Assembly (NCBI GenBank): GCA_026125925.1
Contig: JAHCKF010000110.1
Span: forward strand, 1-9,498
Source: Pseudolabrys sp.
GTDB taxonomy: Bacteria; Pseudomonadota; Alphaproteobacteria; Rhizobiales; Xanthobacteraceae
Direction: 5' to 3'
DNA: 9,498 nt
Shown: piece by piece, positions 1-6,626 of the stretch
Position numbering within the stretch: position 1 is the stretch's first letter
Layout of the letters: each line of letters begins with the position of its first letter
Translations under genes and position numbers: made by a program
Notes under the pieces: model-generated
The model's database searches: none
What the model saw: only the letters and a program-made list of their open reading frames with translations
What the model was told of the DNA's origin: nothing

Positions 1-1
1 G

Positions 2-658
2 GTGGACGACGCCATCGACGCCATCCTCCAGGAGAGCAACGAAGACGTGCAGCGTTTCGGCGGCATGGAGGCGATCGACAAGCCGTATCTGCAGATGGGC
101 TTCGGCGCCATGATCCGGAAGCGCGCCGGCTGGCTGTGCGTGCTGTTCCTCAGCGAGATGCTGACCGCGAGCGCCATGCAGTCCTTCGAGGTTGAACTGG
201 AAAAGGCCATCGTGCTGACCCTGTTCGTGCCGCTGATCATGAGCTCCGGCGGCAATTCCGGCTCGCAGGCGACCTCGTTGCTGATCCGCTCGCTGGCCTT
301 GCAGGAGCTGCGGCTGCGGGACTGGTGGCGCGTGGCAGTGCGCGAACTGCCGACCGGCATGGTGCTAGGCGCCATTCTCGGCGTCATCGGCATGGTGCGT
401 ATTACGCTGTGGCAGCAACTCGGTCTCTACGACTACGGCCTGCATTGGCAACTGGTGGCGCTCACCGTCGGCGCGGCGCTGATCGGCATCGTCACCTTCG
501 GCTCGATGGCCGGCTCGATGCTGCCGTTCATCCTCAAGCGTCTCGGTTTCGACCCGGCCAGCGCCTCGGCGCCGTTCGTGGCGACTCTCGTCGACGTCAC
601 CGGCCTCGTCATCTATTTCAGCGTGGCGCTGGTCATCCTGCGCGGCACGCTGTTGTAG
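2..658 (+). CDS. mgtE: MgtE magnesium transporter, C-terminal part (5' end outside window)
   Basis: Inner-membrane Mg2+ channel of the MgtE/SLC41 family. Only the last 218 residues lie in the window; the reading frame is open to the left edge, so the cytoplasmic N domain and nearly all of the CBS pair are missing. Visible residues 1-20 fit the end of the second CBS domain and the plug-helix approach (DDAIDAILQESNEDVQ). About five hydrophobic segments follow, near 42-60, 70-86, 115-137, 148-175 and 190-215, the number expected per MgtE protomer. The family signature PLIMSSGGNSGSQ is at 77-89. D198 in LVDVTG matches the pore aspartate that binds Mg2+ in the characterised homologue (family knowledge). 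The gene converges on the permease gene with only 8 bases between stop codons, and no T-rich terminator is visible there. The true start cannot be seen. Confidence 0.93.
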   Translation: MDDAIDAILQESNEDVQRFGGMEAIDKPYLQMGFGAMIRKRAGWLCVLFLSEMLTASAMQSFEVELEKAIVLTLFVPLIMSSGGNSGSQATSLLIRSLALQELRLRDWWRVAVRELPTGMVLGAILGVIGMVRITLWQQLGLYDYGLHWQLVALTVGAALIGIVTFGSMAGSMLPFILKRLGFDPASASAPFVATLVDVTGLVIYFSVALVILRGTLL

Positions 659-666
659 ATGAAGGA

Positions 667-1443
667 TCAGCGCAAAGCGTCGAACAGGGGCAGGCTGACG
701 AGCCCCGAGATGGCGATGATGACATAGGCGATGCGGCGATACAGCCGGTCGCTGGTGCCGTGGAAGAAATAGGCGCCGACGGTCATCGCCGCCGCGAAGG
801 GCACGCCGAGCAGAAGCGCGAGCGTCGCCACCTGGCGGTCGAACAGACCGGTGAACAGGTAAGCGAGGATCGACAGCGAGCCCTCGATGATGAAATACAC
901 CATGATGTTGGCGCGCACGGTGGCGGCGCTGTTCTGACCGCCGAGCCAGAACACCAGAAGTGGCGGCGCCGCGATCTGCACCGAGCCGGCGCCGAAGCCA
1001 GCCATCGCGCCGACGCCGAACGAGATGGCGGGCGTCGGCCGGGCCTGATAGCGCCAGCCCGAGATCAGCACCGCCAGCGCGATCAGCACCAGCGCGGCGA
1101 TGAACCAGCGCAGGATCAGGATATCGACATAAATGAGCGCCGCGACGCCGAGCGGCACGAACACGGCGCCGCCGAACGCCGCCGGCACGATTTCGCGCCG
1201 CGTCGCCTGCGTCCACACCTTGAGCGCGAAGGGCAGGCTGCAGAACGTGTCGAATAGCAGCAGCGTCGGCGCCGCCACCTGCGGGCTGTACACCGCCGAC
1301 ATCAGCGGCATGTAGATCAGCGCCGAGCCGAACCCGGTGAAGCCGCGCACCAGCCCGGCGAGCAGGGCGACGGCGAGCGCGATGAGGAAGCGTGGTTCGG
1401 CGGTGGCGGCGGCGACGGCCGGCCAGAAGGACAGTTCGGACAT
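667..1443 (-). CDS. TauE/SafE-family membrane permease (sulfite-exporter-like)
   Basis: A 258-residue integral membrane protein of the TauE/SafE (DUF81) family, whose members move anions such as sulfite, sulfonates or sulfoacetate; the substrate here is unknown. The hallmark internal duplication is visible. The first half carries [14 protein letters not shown] at 34-47 and the second half [17 protein letters not shown] at 149-165. Roughly eight hydrophobic segments alternate with short basic loops (RR at 82-83, RYQAR at 131-135, RR at 236-237). The length is normal for the family. The ATG is preceded by GGGA with a 7-8 base gap. The gene is divergent from ruvC and convergent with mgtE, so it is probably a single-gene transcript. 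No sulfur-metabolism gene is adjacent, so a sulfite role is only a family guess. Confidence 0.9.
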   Translation of the reverse strand: MSELSFWPAVAAATAEPRFLIALAVALLAGLVRGFTGFGSALIYMPLMSAVYSPQVAAPTLLLFDTFCSLPFALKVWTQATRREIVPAAFGGAVFVPLGVAALIYVDILILRWFIAALVLIALAVLISGWRYQARPTPAISFGVGAMAGFGAGSVQIAAPPLLVFWLGGQNSAATVRANIMVYFIIEGSLSILAYLFTGLFDRQVATLALLLGVPFAAAMTVGAYFFHGTSDRLYRRIAYVIIAISGLVSLPLFDALR

Positions 1444-1463
1444 CAGGGCATTCCCGGCAGGAC

Positions 1464-1486
1464 GGCCTGTCTAGCAGGCCCGGGCC
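1464..1486. repeat. Small hairpin and palindrome in the permease/ruvC divergent gap
   Basis: GGCCTG (1464-1469) pairs perfectly with CAGGCC (1475-1480) around a TCTAG loop, and the 10-base palindrome GGCCCGGGCC (1477-1486) overlaps it. Both lie in the 63-base gap that must hold the promoters of the permease gene and of ruvC. They could be an operator or chance structure in GC-rich DNA. I could not recognise -35/-10 hexamers here. Confidence 0.35.
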
Positions 1487-1506
1487 GCCGGGGCTATCAA
1501 CGGGGC

Positions 1507-2022
1507 ATGGCCACCCAGACGATTCGCATCCTCGGCATCGACCCCGGCCTCCGCCGCACCGGCTGGGGGCTGATCGAGAGCGCCGGCAACCGGCTGATCC
1601 ATGTCGCCTGCGGTTCGGTGGAGACCTCGGAGCGTGCCGACCTCGGCGCGCGGCTGGTGGCGCTGCATGATGGTCTGTCTGAGGTGATCGCGCGCTATGC
1701 CCCTCAGGAAGCGGCGGTGGAGCAGACCTTCGTCAACGCCAACGGCGCTTCGACCCTGAAACTGGGCCAGGCGCGCGGCATCGCCATGCTGGTGCCGGCG
1801 CGCGCCGGCCTCGCCGTCGCCGAATATGCGCCGAACCTGATCAAGAAGACGGTGGTCGGCGCCGGTCACGCCGAGAAGGCCCAGATCCGGCTGATGATCG
1901 GCGTGCTGCTGCCGAAGGCGGCTCCGCAGAGCGAGGACGCCGCCGACGCGCTGGCGATCGCCATCTGCCACGCGCATCACCGCGCCAGCATCGTCATGAA
2001 GATGAAGGTCGCTGCACGATGA
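1507..2022 (+). CDS. ruvC: Holliday junction resolvase RuvC
   Basis: Crossover-junction endodeoxyribonuclease: a dimer that cuts Holliday junctions symmetrically after RuvAB branch migration in recombinational repair. It is 171 residues, the usual length. The RNase H-like fold acidic residues are all visible: D12 in [15 protein letters not shown]72 in AAVEQTFVN, and D144 and D147 in [11 protein letters not shown], equivalent to the E. coli catalytic quartet. The ATG at 1507 places the first catalytic Asp at the expected distance; the upstream SD is weak (a G-rich run only). The stop overlaps the ruvA start in ATGA (2019-2022), which implies translational coupling. No alphaproteobacterial LexA box (GTTC-N7-GTTC type) was seen upstream, so SOS control is not supported here. 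Confidence 0.98.
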   Translation: MATQTIRILGIDPGLRRTGWGLIESAGNRLIHVACGSVETSERADLGARLVALHDGLSEVIARYAPQEAAVEQTFVNANGASTLKLGQARGIAMLVPARAGLAVAEYAPNLIKKTVVGAGHAEKAQIRLMIGVLLPKAAPQSEDAADALAIAICHAHHRASIVMKMKVAAR

Positions 2023-2636
2023 TCGGCAAGCTCAAGGGCATCATCGACTCCTACGGCGAGGATTACGTCATCCTCGATGTGGGCGGCGTCGGCTATCAGG
2101 TGCATTGCGCTGCGCGCACGCTGACCGCGCTGCCGGCGCCGGGCGAGGCGGCTACGCTGGCCATTGAAACCTACGTGCGCGAGGACCAGATCAAGCTCTT
2201 CGGTTTTACGACCGATGCCGAGCGCGAATGGTTCCGTCTGCTGCAAACGGTACAGGGCGTCGGCGCCAAGGTGGCGCTGTCGGTGCTGTCGACTTTGAAG
2301 GTCAACGAACTCGCCAATGCTATTGCCATGCGCGACAAGGCCTCGGTGGCGCGCACGCCGGGTGTCGGCAGCAAAGTGGCCGAGCGCATCGTGTCGGAGT
2401 TGAAGGACAAGGTGCCGGCTTTCGCCGATGTCGATTTCGGCGCGGCGCAGATGGCCGGCGCGGTCGACGAGCGGCGCGCGCCGAAGCCGGTGCTCGATGC
2501 GGTGTCGGCGCTGGTTAATCTCGGTTACGGCCAGCCGCAGGCGGCAACCGCGATAGCGGCGGCATCGCGCGCGCTGGGCGAGGGGGCGGACACCGCGGCG
2601 CTGATCCGGCAGGGGTTAAAAGAGCTCGCGAAATGA
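2019..2636 (+). CDS. ruvA: Holliday junction branch migration protein RuvA
   Basis: Junction-binding subunit whose tetramer holds the four-way junction and loads the RuvB motor. It is 205 residues. Domain I is an OB fold at about 1-64 ([19 protein letters not shown] at 52-63). Domain II has two helix-hairpin-helix motifs: [17 protein letters not shown] at 74-90 and [21 protein letters not shown] at 111-131. A variable acidic linker follows, then domain III (about 152-205), which contacts RuvB. The start overlaps the ruvC stop, with GAAGG about 10 bases upstream inside ruvC. The stop overlaps the deaminase start in the same ATGA fashion (2633-2636). Nothing is truncated or unusual. Confidence 0.98.
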   Translation: MIGKLKGIIDSYGEDYVILDVGGVGYQVHCAARTLTALPAPGEAATLAIETYVREDQIKLFGFTTDAEREWFRLLQTVQGVGAKVALSVLSTLKVNELANAIAMRDKASVARTPGVGSKVAERIVSELKDKVPAFADVDFGAAQMAGAVDERRAPKPVLDAVSALVNLGYGQPQAATAIAAASRALGEGADTAALIRQGLKELAK

Positions 2637-3055
2637 AACTGACCGACCAAGACAAAGAACTGATCGCCGCCGCCACCACGGCGATCAAGTCGCGCTACCG
2701 CAACGACTGGCAAGAGGTCGGCGCGGCGGTGCGCACGCGCGACGGCCGCGTCGTCGTCGGCGTCAATCTCGATGCCTATGTGGGGCGCGGCGCGGTCTGT
2801 GCCGAGGCGGTGGCGATCGGCACCGCGCTCACCGAGAAGGGCGACCTCGGCATCGACACCATCGTCGCCGTTCGGCACCCGAAGCCGGGCGAGGCCGGCG
2901 ATATCGCCGTGGTCTCGCCCTGCGGCGCCTGCCGCGAGCTGATCCACGATTACGACGCCAAGGCGCGCGTGATTGTGCCGAACGGCAGTCAAGGTCCTGA
3001 GGTGACGACCATCGGCGAATTGCTGCCGAACAAATATCGCCGGGGATTGTCGTGA
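2633..3055 (+). CDS. CDA-fold deaminase resembling blasticidin-S deaminase
   Basis: A small zinc-dependent nucleoside-type deaminase of 140 residues. The zinc and catalytic signature is complete: C56-A-E58 (VCAEAVAIG) with PCGACRE at 96-102, giving ligands C56, C97 and C100 and proton shuttle E58. A Cys-Ala-Glu first motif, the segment [21 protein letters not shown] at 75-83, [15 protein letters not shown] at 93-107 and a C-terminal [11 protein letters not shown] closely follow the blasticidin-S deaminase (Bsr) pattern as I remember it, more than housekeeping cytidine deaminases. Proteins of this group hydrolyse the cytosine amino group of nucleosides or peptidyl-nucleoside antibiotics; the natural substrate here is unknown. 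Its ATG lies inside the ruvA stop (ATGA), so it is probably co-translated with ruvA. A 154-base gap filled by a hairpin repeat separates it from ruvB. An ordinary cytidine deaminase role is the alternative. Confidence 0.9.
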   Translation: MKLTDQDKELIAAATTAIKSRYRNDWQEVGAAVRTRDGRVVVGVNLDAYVGRGAVCAEAVAIGTALTEKGDLGIDTIVAVRHPKPGEAGDIAVVSPCGACRELIHDYDAKARVIVPNGSQGPEVTTIGELLPNKYRRGLS

Positions 3056-3076
3056 GGTTCGCTGCAGCAATATTAG

Positions 3077-3207
3077 CTGTCGTCCCCGCGAAAGCGGGGA
3101 CCCATACGCCGTGTCCTCTCGATAGCACGGTGGCTATGGGTCCCGGCTCGCGCCATAGCGCGTCGACGACGCGCGTAAACGCGCTTATGGCTTGGCCGGG
3201 ACGACAG
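3077..3207. repeat. 131-base multi-hairpin palindromic repeat between deaminase gene and ruvB
   Basis: Bounded by a perfect 10-base inverted repeat, CTGTCGTCCC (3077-3086) and GGGACGACAG (3198-3207). Several nested perfect pairings lie inside: CCCCGC/GCGGGG around a GAAA loop (3084-3099), GACCCATA (3099-3106) with TATGGGTC (3135-3142), CCGTG (3109-3113) with CACGG (3126-3130), GCGCGTCG/CGACGCGC around one base (3158-3174), and GCGCG/CGCGC around TAAA (3171-3184). The whole can fold as a compact branched structure. The style is that of short non-coding repeats scattered in Bradyrhizobium-like genomes. It ends two bases before the ruvB ATG and could act as an RNA processing or attenuation element. 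No coding potential was recognised. Confidence 0.8.
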
Positions 3208-3209
3208 AT

Positions 3210-4256
3210 ATGACCACACCGCCCAAACGCCTCGTCTCCGCCGACAAACGCGACGACGATTTCGATGCGACGATCCGGCCGCAGAAGCTCGCCGAGTTCG
3301 TCGGCCAGGAGAAGGCGCGCGCCAATCTCTCGGTGTTCATCGAAGCGGCGAAGGCGCGCGGCGAGGCGCTCGATCACGTGCTGTTCGTCGGCCCGCCGGG
3401 TCTCGGCAAGACCACCTTGGCGCAGATCGTGGCGCGCGAACTCGGCGTCAATTTCCGCGCCACCTCCGGCCCGGTGATCGCCAAGGCCGGCGATCTCGCG
3501 GCGCTGCTCACCAATCTCGAACCGCGCGACGTGCTGTTCATCGACGAGATCCATCGCCTCAATCCGCATGTCGAGGAAATCCTCTATCCGGCGATGGAGG
3601 ACTTCCAGCTCGACCTCATCATCGGCGAGGGCCCGGCGGCGCGTTCGGTGAAGATCGATCTCGCGCCATTCACTTTGGTCGGCGCGACGACGCGCGCGGG
3701 TCTGCTGACCAATCCGCTGCGCGATCGCTTCGGCATTCCGATCCGCCTCAATTTCTACACCGAGGCGGAGCTCGAACTCATCGTCGCGCGCGGCGCGCGC
3801 GTGCTCGGCCTGCCGATGACGCCGGAAGGCGCCAATGAAATTGCCAAGCGCTCGCGCGGCACGCCGCGCATTGCCGGACGGCTGCTGCGCCGCGTGCGCG
3901 ACTTCGCTCACGTCGATGGCGACAAGGCGGTGGATCGCGCCATCGCCGACAAGGCGCTCTCGGCGCTCGAGGTCGACGGTTCGGGCCTCGACGCCATGGA
4001 CCGGCGCTACCTGAAGATGATCGCCGAGAATTATGCCGGCGGTCCGGTCGGCATCGAGACCATCGCCGCGGCGCTATCGGAGCCGCGCGACGCCATCGAG
4101 GACATCATCGAGCCCTATCTGATCCAGAAGGGTTTCATCCAGCGCACGCCGCGCGGCCGCGTGCTCACCGGCGCGGCGTTCAAGCATCTCGGCATGAACG
4201 AGCCCAACCGCGATCCGAGCCAGTTCGGGTTGTTTGCGGGGGATGAGGAAGAGTGA
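3210..4256 (+). CDS. ruvB: Holliday junction branch migration ATPase RuvB
   Basis: AAA+ hexameric motor that pumps DNA through the RuvA-bound junction. It is 348 residues. Walker A GPPGLGKT is at 61-68, Walker B LFIDEIHR at 109-116, sensor 1/arginine-finger region [19 protein letters not shown] at 157-175, and sensor 2 [15 protein letters not shown] at 217-231. The C-terminal winged helix runs from about 255 to 330 ([41 protein letters not shown]). ATG 3210 gives the usual short MTTPPKRLV leader. An in-frame TTG at 3192 lies inside the preceding repeat and is rejected. The only SD-like stretch (GGGAC, 3198-3202) belongs to the repeat end, so the repeat may supply the translation signal. The product is complete and ordinary. 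Confidence 0.98.
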   Translation: MTTPPKRLVSADKRDDDFDATIRPQKLAEFVGQEKARANLSVFIEAAKARGEALDHVLFVGPPGLGKTTLAQIVARELGVNFRATSGPVIAKAGDLAALLTNLEPRDVLFIDEIHRLNPHVEEILYPAMEDFQLDLIIGEGPAARSVKIDLAPFTLVGATTRAGLLTNPLRDRFGIPIRLNFYTEAELELIVARGARVLGLPMTPEGANEIAKRSRGTPRIAGRLLRRVRDFAHVDGDKAVDRAIADKALSALEVDGSGLDAMDRRYLKMIAENYAGGPVGIETIAAALSEPRDAIEDIIEPYLIQKGFIQRTPRGRVLTGAAFKHLGMNEPNRDPSQFGLFAGDEEE

Positions 4257-4264
4257 GATTCTCT

Positions 4265-4353
4265 CGTCATGGCCGGGCTTGTCCCGGCCATCCACGTCTT
4301 CTAAGCGTTGTCCAAACAAGGCGTGGATGCCCGGCATGAAGCCGGGCATGACG
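4265..4353. repeat. Bradyrhizobial-type palindromic repeat between ruvB and ybgC
   Basis: An 89-base element with outer arms CGTCATGGCCGGG (4265-4277) and CCGGGCATGACG (4342-4353), inverted with one extra base. Each end forms its own strong hairpin: GGCCGGG/CCCGGCC around CTTGT (4271-4289) and GCCCGGC/GCCGGGC around ATGAA (4329-4347). CCACGTCTT and AAGGCGTGG further in also pair imperfectly. The arrangement is typical of short dispersed repeats in this bacterial group (recalled, not searched). It begins 8 bases after the ruvB stop and could act as a transcript-stabilising or terminating structure. Confidence 0.8.
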
Positions 4354-4365
4354 ACGGAGAACAAC

Positions 4366-4827
4366 GTGGCCCCAAACCCCATCGACGGCACCGTCACCGA
4401 CGGCCTGCATCACCAGCAGATACGCGTCTATTACGAGGACACCGATTTCTCCGGCGTCGTCTATCACGCCAGCTATCTGCGCTTCATGGAGCGCGGCCGC
4501 ACCAATTATCTGCGGCTGCTCGGGGCCGATCATCGCGCGCTGTTCGAAGAGACCGAGAAGGAAGCGCCGGGCTTCGCCTTCGTCGTCCGCCAGATGAAGA
4601 TCGACTTCAAGCGGCCGGCCAAGATGGACGACCTGCTCGATCTCTATACGCGGCCCAAGGAAGTGAAGGGCGCGTCGATCACGCTGCATCAGCAGGTCAA
4701 GCGCGGCGATGAATTGCTCGTCGAGGCCGACGTGCAGGTCGCCTTCGTGTCCGGCGGAAGAGCCAAGCCGATCCCGAAGCCACTGCGCATCGCCATGAAG
4801 GCGGATCAGGAAGCCGGCGGCAGCTAA
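4366..4827 (+). CDS. ybgC: YbgC/4HBT acyl-CoA thioesterase
   Basis: Cytoplasmic hotdog-fold acyl-CoA thioesterase of the YbgC (tol-pal-associated) family, 153 residues from the chosen start. The active-site region RVYYEDTDFSGVVYHASYLRFMERGRTNYL is at 20-49, with the catalytic Asp most likely D27 and the conserved His H34. The second strand block KIDFKRPAKMDDLLDLYT and the C-terminal ADVQVAFVS complete the fold. I chose GTG 4366 because GGAG sits at 4356-4359 with a 6-base gap. In-frame ATGs at 4336 and 4348 lie within the palindromic repeat without an SD, and one at 4234 overlaps ruvB and would add repeat-derived residues. It probably belongs to the ruv transcription unit. The tolQRAB genes commonly found downstream are not present; an unrelated regulator module follows. 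Confidence 0.93.
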   Translation: MAPNPIDGTVTDGLHHQQIRVYYEDTDFSGVVYHASYLRFMERGRTNYLRLLGADHRALFEETEKEAPGFAFVVRQMKIDFKRPAKMDDLLDLYTRPKEVKGASITLHQQVKRGDELLVEADVQVAFVSGGRAKPIPKPLRIAMKADQEAGGS

Positions 4828-4881
4828 ATCGCCGCGTCGCCGTCCTCTCGCAGCAATGACTTTTTCGTTACGGCCGACCGC

Positions 4882-4910
4882 TTGACAATTCCGTGTACCG
4901 ATCGGTACAG
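4882..4910 (+). promoter_or_regulatory. Promoter with perfect 16-bp TetR-type operator
   Basis: A consensus -35 TTGACA lies at 4882-4887. The region where the -10 should fall (4905-4910, GTACAG, 17-base spacing) is a poor match. It overlaps the perfect palindrome TGTACCGATCGGTACA at 4894-4909, so bound repressor would block polymerase. Size and symmetry fit a TetR-family operator. The likely ligand is the TetR protein encoded at 5571-6146, two genes into the same presumed unit. The palindrome is certain from the sequence; the function and cognate regulator are inferred. Confidence 0.78.
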
Positions 4911-4946
4911 CGGGTGAGGTTGGGTGCCTCTCACGGAGTTTTTGTC

Positions 4947-5414
4947 ATGTCGCGTCCTCCCTTTCCCCCGTTCACCCTGGAAACCGCCCGCCAGAAAGTG
5001 CGTATGGCGGAAGACGCCTGGAACAGTCGCGATCCGGAGCGTGTCTCGCTCGCCTATACGGAGAACTCGACCTGGCGTAACCGCGGCGAGTTCTTTGCCG
5101 GCCGCCCCGCCATCGTCGAATTCCTCAAGCGCAAATGGGCGAAAGAGAACGATTATCGCCTGATCAAGGATCTGTGGGCGTTTGACGGCAATCACATTGC
5201 CGTGCGCTTCCAGTACGAGTGGCGCGACGCGAACGGTCAGTGGCACCGCTCCTACGGCAACGAGCAATGGGAGTTCGATGCCGAAGGCCTGATGCAGCGC
5301 CGCGAGGCCAGCATCAACGACATCGATATTGCCGAAAGCGATCGCCGCTTCCGCTGGCCGGCACCGGGCCCGCGTCCGGCCGACGTGCCGGGGCTGCCGG
5401 GAGAGCCGTTCTGA
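4947..5414 (+). CDS. DUF1348 / SnoaL-like (NTF2-fold) protein
   Basis: A soluble 155-residue protein of the DUF1348 nuclear-transport-factor-2-like family. Diagnostic segments are [45 protein letters not shown] (10-54), [24 protein letters not shown], and [28 protein letters not shown]. The family forms a cone-shaped pocket; no reaction is established, so I assign none. ATG 4947 has GGAG at 4935-4938 with an 8-base gap; an in-frame upstream extension to 4893 would run through the operator and is rejected. The strong -35 and operator directly upstream suggest repressible expression. A TetR gene follows after a hairpin repeat, so the two probably form one regulated module. The protein ends in a Pro/Gly-rich tail. 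Confidence 0.92.
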   Translation: MSRPPFPPFTLETARQKVRMAEDAWNSRDPERVSLAYTENSTWRNRGEFFAGRPAIVEFLKRKWAKENDYRLIKDLWAFDGNHIAVRFQYEWRDANGQWHRSYGNEQWEFDAEGLMQRREASINDIDIAESDRRFRWPAPGPRPADVPGLPGEPF

Positions 5415-5429
5415 GTGCGATAGTCGTCA

Positions 5430-5560
5430 CTCCGCTCGTCCCCGCACTCGGGTCCAGCCTCCGGCTGGCCCGAGCACAGGCTCCAGCGGGGACCCAGGAG
5501 TCAGAAATGTGGACGCTTGAGATTGGCACTGGATTCCCGCTTGTGCGGGAATGAGCGGAG
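5430..5560. repeat. Compound hairpin repeat between DUF1348 gene and tetR
   Basis: Outer 8-base inverted repeat CTCCGCTC (5430-5437) / GAGCGGAG (5553-5560). Inside, GTCCCCGC (5438-5445) pairs with GCGGGGAC (5486-5493). This encloses a second hairpin, CTCGGG-T-CCAGCC (5447-5459) with GGCTGG-CCCGAG (5463-5474). A separate perfect hairpin ATTCCCGC-TTGT-GCGGGAAT lies at 5533-5552. The last resembles the common rhizobial CTGGATTCCCGC...GCGGGAATGA repeat unit. With its flanks it fills the 156-base gap 5415-5570. The GGAG at its right end may be the ribosome binding site of the next gene. Confidence 0.78.
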
Positions 5561-5570
5561 CTTGTTTCGC

Positions 5571-6146
5571 GTGAGCAGTTCCAAAAGCAAGCCCGCCGTC
5601 TCGCCCCGCGCCGCGGTGCTGCCGCAGCTCGGCGAGGTGTTTCGCGCGCATGGCTATGAAGGCGCGAGCCTGTCGCTGATCACCGCGGCGACCGGGCTCG
5701 GCAAGGGCAGCCTCTATCATCTGTTTCCCGGCGGCAAGGCGCAGATGGCCAAGGAAGTGCTGGCCGAGATCGATCAGTGGTTCGAACGTGAAGTGTTCGC
5801 ACCATTGCGTGATGGCGACGATGCCGCAGGCGGCATCGCGCGGATGTTCAAGGCCACCGACGCCTACTTCCGCTCCGGCCGGCGCGTTTGTCTCGTCGGC
5901 GTCTTCGCGCTCGGCGCCGCGCGGGACGAATTCGCCGACGCCGTGCATGGCTATTTCGAGCGCTGGCGCGCGGCGCTCGCTTCGGCGCTGCGGCGGGCAG
6001 GGCATGCGCGCGGCGAAGCGGCGGAACTGGCGGAGGATGTGCTCGCCGGCATCCAGGGCGCCCTGGTGCTGGCGCGTGCCGCCGACGATCCCAAGGTCTT
6101 CTCGCGGGCGCTCAAGCGCCTGTCGCGGCGCGTGGCCGCAAAATAA
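5571..6146 (+). CDS. TetR/AcrR-family regulator, LmrA/YxaF-like
   Basis: One-domain-plus-sensor repressor, 191 residues from GTG 5571. The N-terminal DNA-binding helices are at about 14-58; the HTH is SLSLITAATGLGKGSLYHLFPGGKAQMAKEVL (33-64), with recognition-helix motif GKGSLYHLF. The C-terminal segment RRVCLVGVFALGAARDEFADAVHGYFERWRAALASALRRAG fits the LmrA/YxaF ligand domain as I recall it. GTG 5571 has GGAG at 5557-5560 (10-base gap); upstream in-frame starts fall in the repeat and encode repeat-derived residues. It probably shares a promoter with the DUF1348 gene and represses it through the palindrome at 4894-4909. It is convergent with marR, 9 bases between stops. The inducer is unknown. 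Confidence 0.9.
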   Translation: MSSSKSKPAVSPRAAVLPQLGEVFRAHGYEGASLSLITAATGLGKGSLYHLFPGGKAQMAKEVLAEIDQWFEREVFAPLRDGDDAAGGIARMFKATDAYFRSGRRVCLVGVFALGAARDEFADAVHGYFERWRAALASALRRAGHARGEAAELAEDVLAGIQGALVLARAADDPKVFSRALKRLSRRVAAK

Positions 6147-6155
6147 TGCGGGCAT

Positions 6156-6626
6156 TCACCCGTCAGCCTGCGCGCCCGCATCCAGTCTGTCGCGCAGCAT
6201 CGACAACACACGCCGCGTGGTTGCCAGATCGCCGGCGTTGAGGCCCTTCGCCAGGGCAATGACCCAAGGCTTCTGCCGCCGGTCGGCCGCTTCGTAGGCG
6301 GTGCGGCCCTTGGCCGTCAGCGTGATCAGCTTGGCGCGGCGATGATGCGGATTGTCGGCGAAGGCGGCAAAGCCCTCCTGCACCAGTTCATTGACGATGC
6401 GCTGCACCCCCTGGCGATAGAGCCCCATGCTGCGCGCGATCCAGGCGACCGGCTGCGCCGTCGGCGCGAGCGCGATGGCGCCGAGCACCTGCCAGCGCGC
6501 GCTGGTCAGACCGAGATCGCCGACCAGCCGATCGCCTTCGGCGAGCAATCGGCCATTGAGGCGGAAGACGTCGAGGATAAGCAGGCTCAAGGCGGAGCCG
6601 GCGGCGTTGCGCGGTCGATCGGTCAT
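6156..6626 (-). CDS. MarR-family winged-helix regulator
   Basis: Dimeric transcriptional regulator, 156 residues from ATG 6626. The winged helix spans about 41-104: LTSARWQVLGAIALAPTAQPVAWIARSMGL, recognition helix GLYRQGVQRIVNELVQEG (68-85) and wing DNPHHRRAKLITLT (91-104). Dimerisation helices lie at both ends. It has no cysteine, so redox sensing by thiols as in OhrR is excluded; a phenolic or other small ligand is the usual alternative. A TTG at 6662 in the same frame is part of the -35 element, so I reject that start. The promoter geometry places the transcript start at or next to the ATG, so the mRNA is probably leaderless. The gene is divergent from the ABM-domain gene, its likely target. 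Confidence 0.93.
   Translation of the reverse strand: MTDRPRNAAGSALSLLILDVFRLNGRLLAEGDRLVGDLGLTSARWQVLGAIALAPTAQPVAWIARSMGLYRQGVQRIVNELVQEGFAAFADNPHHRRAKLITLTAKGRTAYEAADRRQKPWVIALAKGLNAGDLATTRRVLSMLRDRLDAGAQADG

Noticed and set aside
325..1257. Plus-strand ORF of 310 codons overlapping mgtE and the permease
   Set aside because: Charged repetitive translation, antisense or out of frame with two clear membrane proteins; a shadow of GC-rich coding DNA.
1434..1448. Possible LexA box (GTTC-N7-) upstream of ruvC
   Set aside because: The second half-site reads AGGG instead of GTTC, and no GAAC-type pair was found in the gap.
3192..3209. TTG start extending RuvB by six residues
   Set aside because: It lies inside the palindromic repeat and the added residues are not typical of RuvB; ATG 3210 is the normal start.
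2829..3911. Minus-strand ORF of 360 codons opposite the deaminase gene and ruvB
   Set aside because: Arg/Ala/Asp-rich low-complexity translation without a recognisable domain, lying over two well-identified genes and the repeat; a GC-rich antisense shadow.
4828..4881. Further repeat or small gene after ybgC
   Set aside because: No inverted repeat of note and no ORF with an SD; only spacer leading into the promoter.
5415..5570. Rho-independent terminator after the DUF1348 gene
   Set aside because: Strong hairpins exist but none is followed by a T tract, and the structure fits dispersed repeats better.
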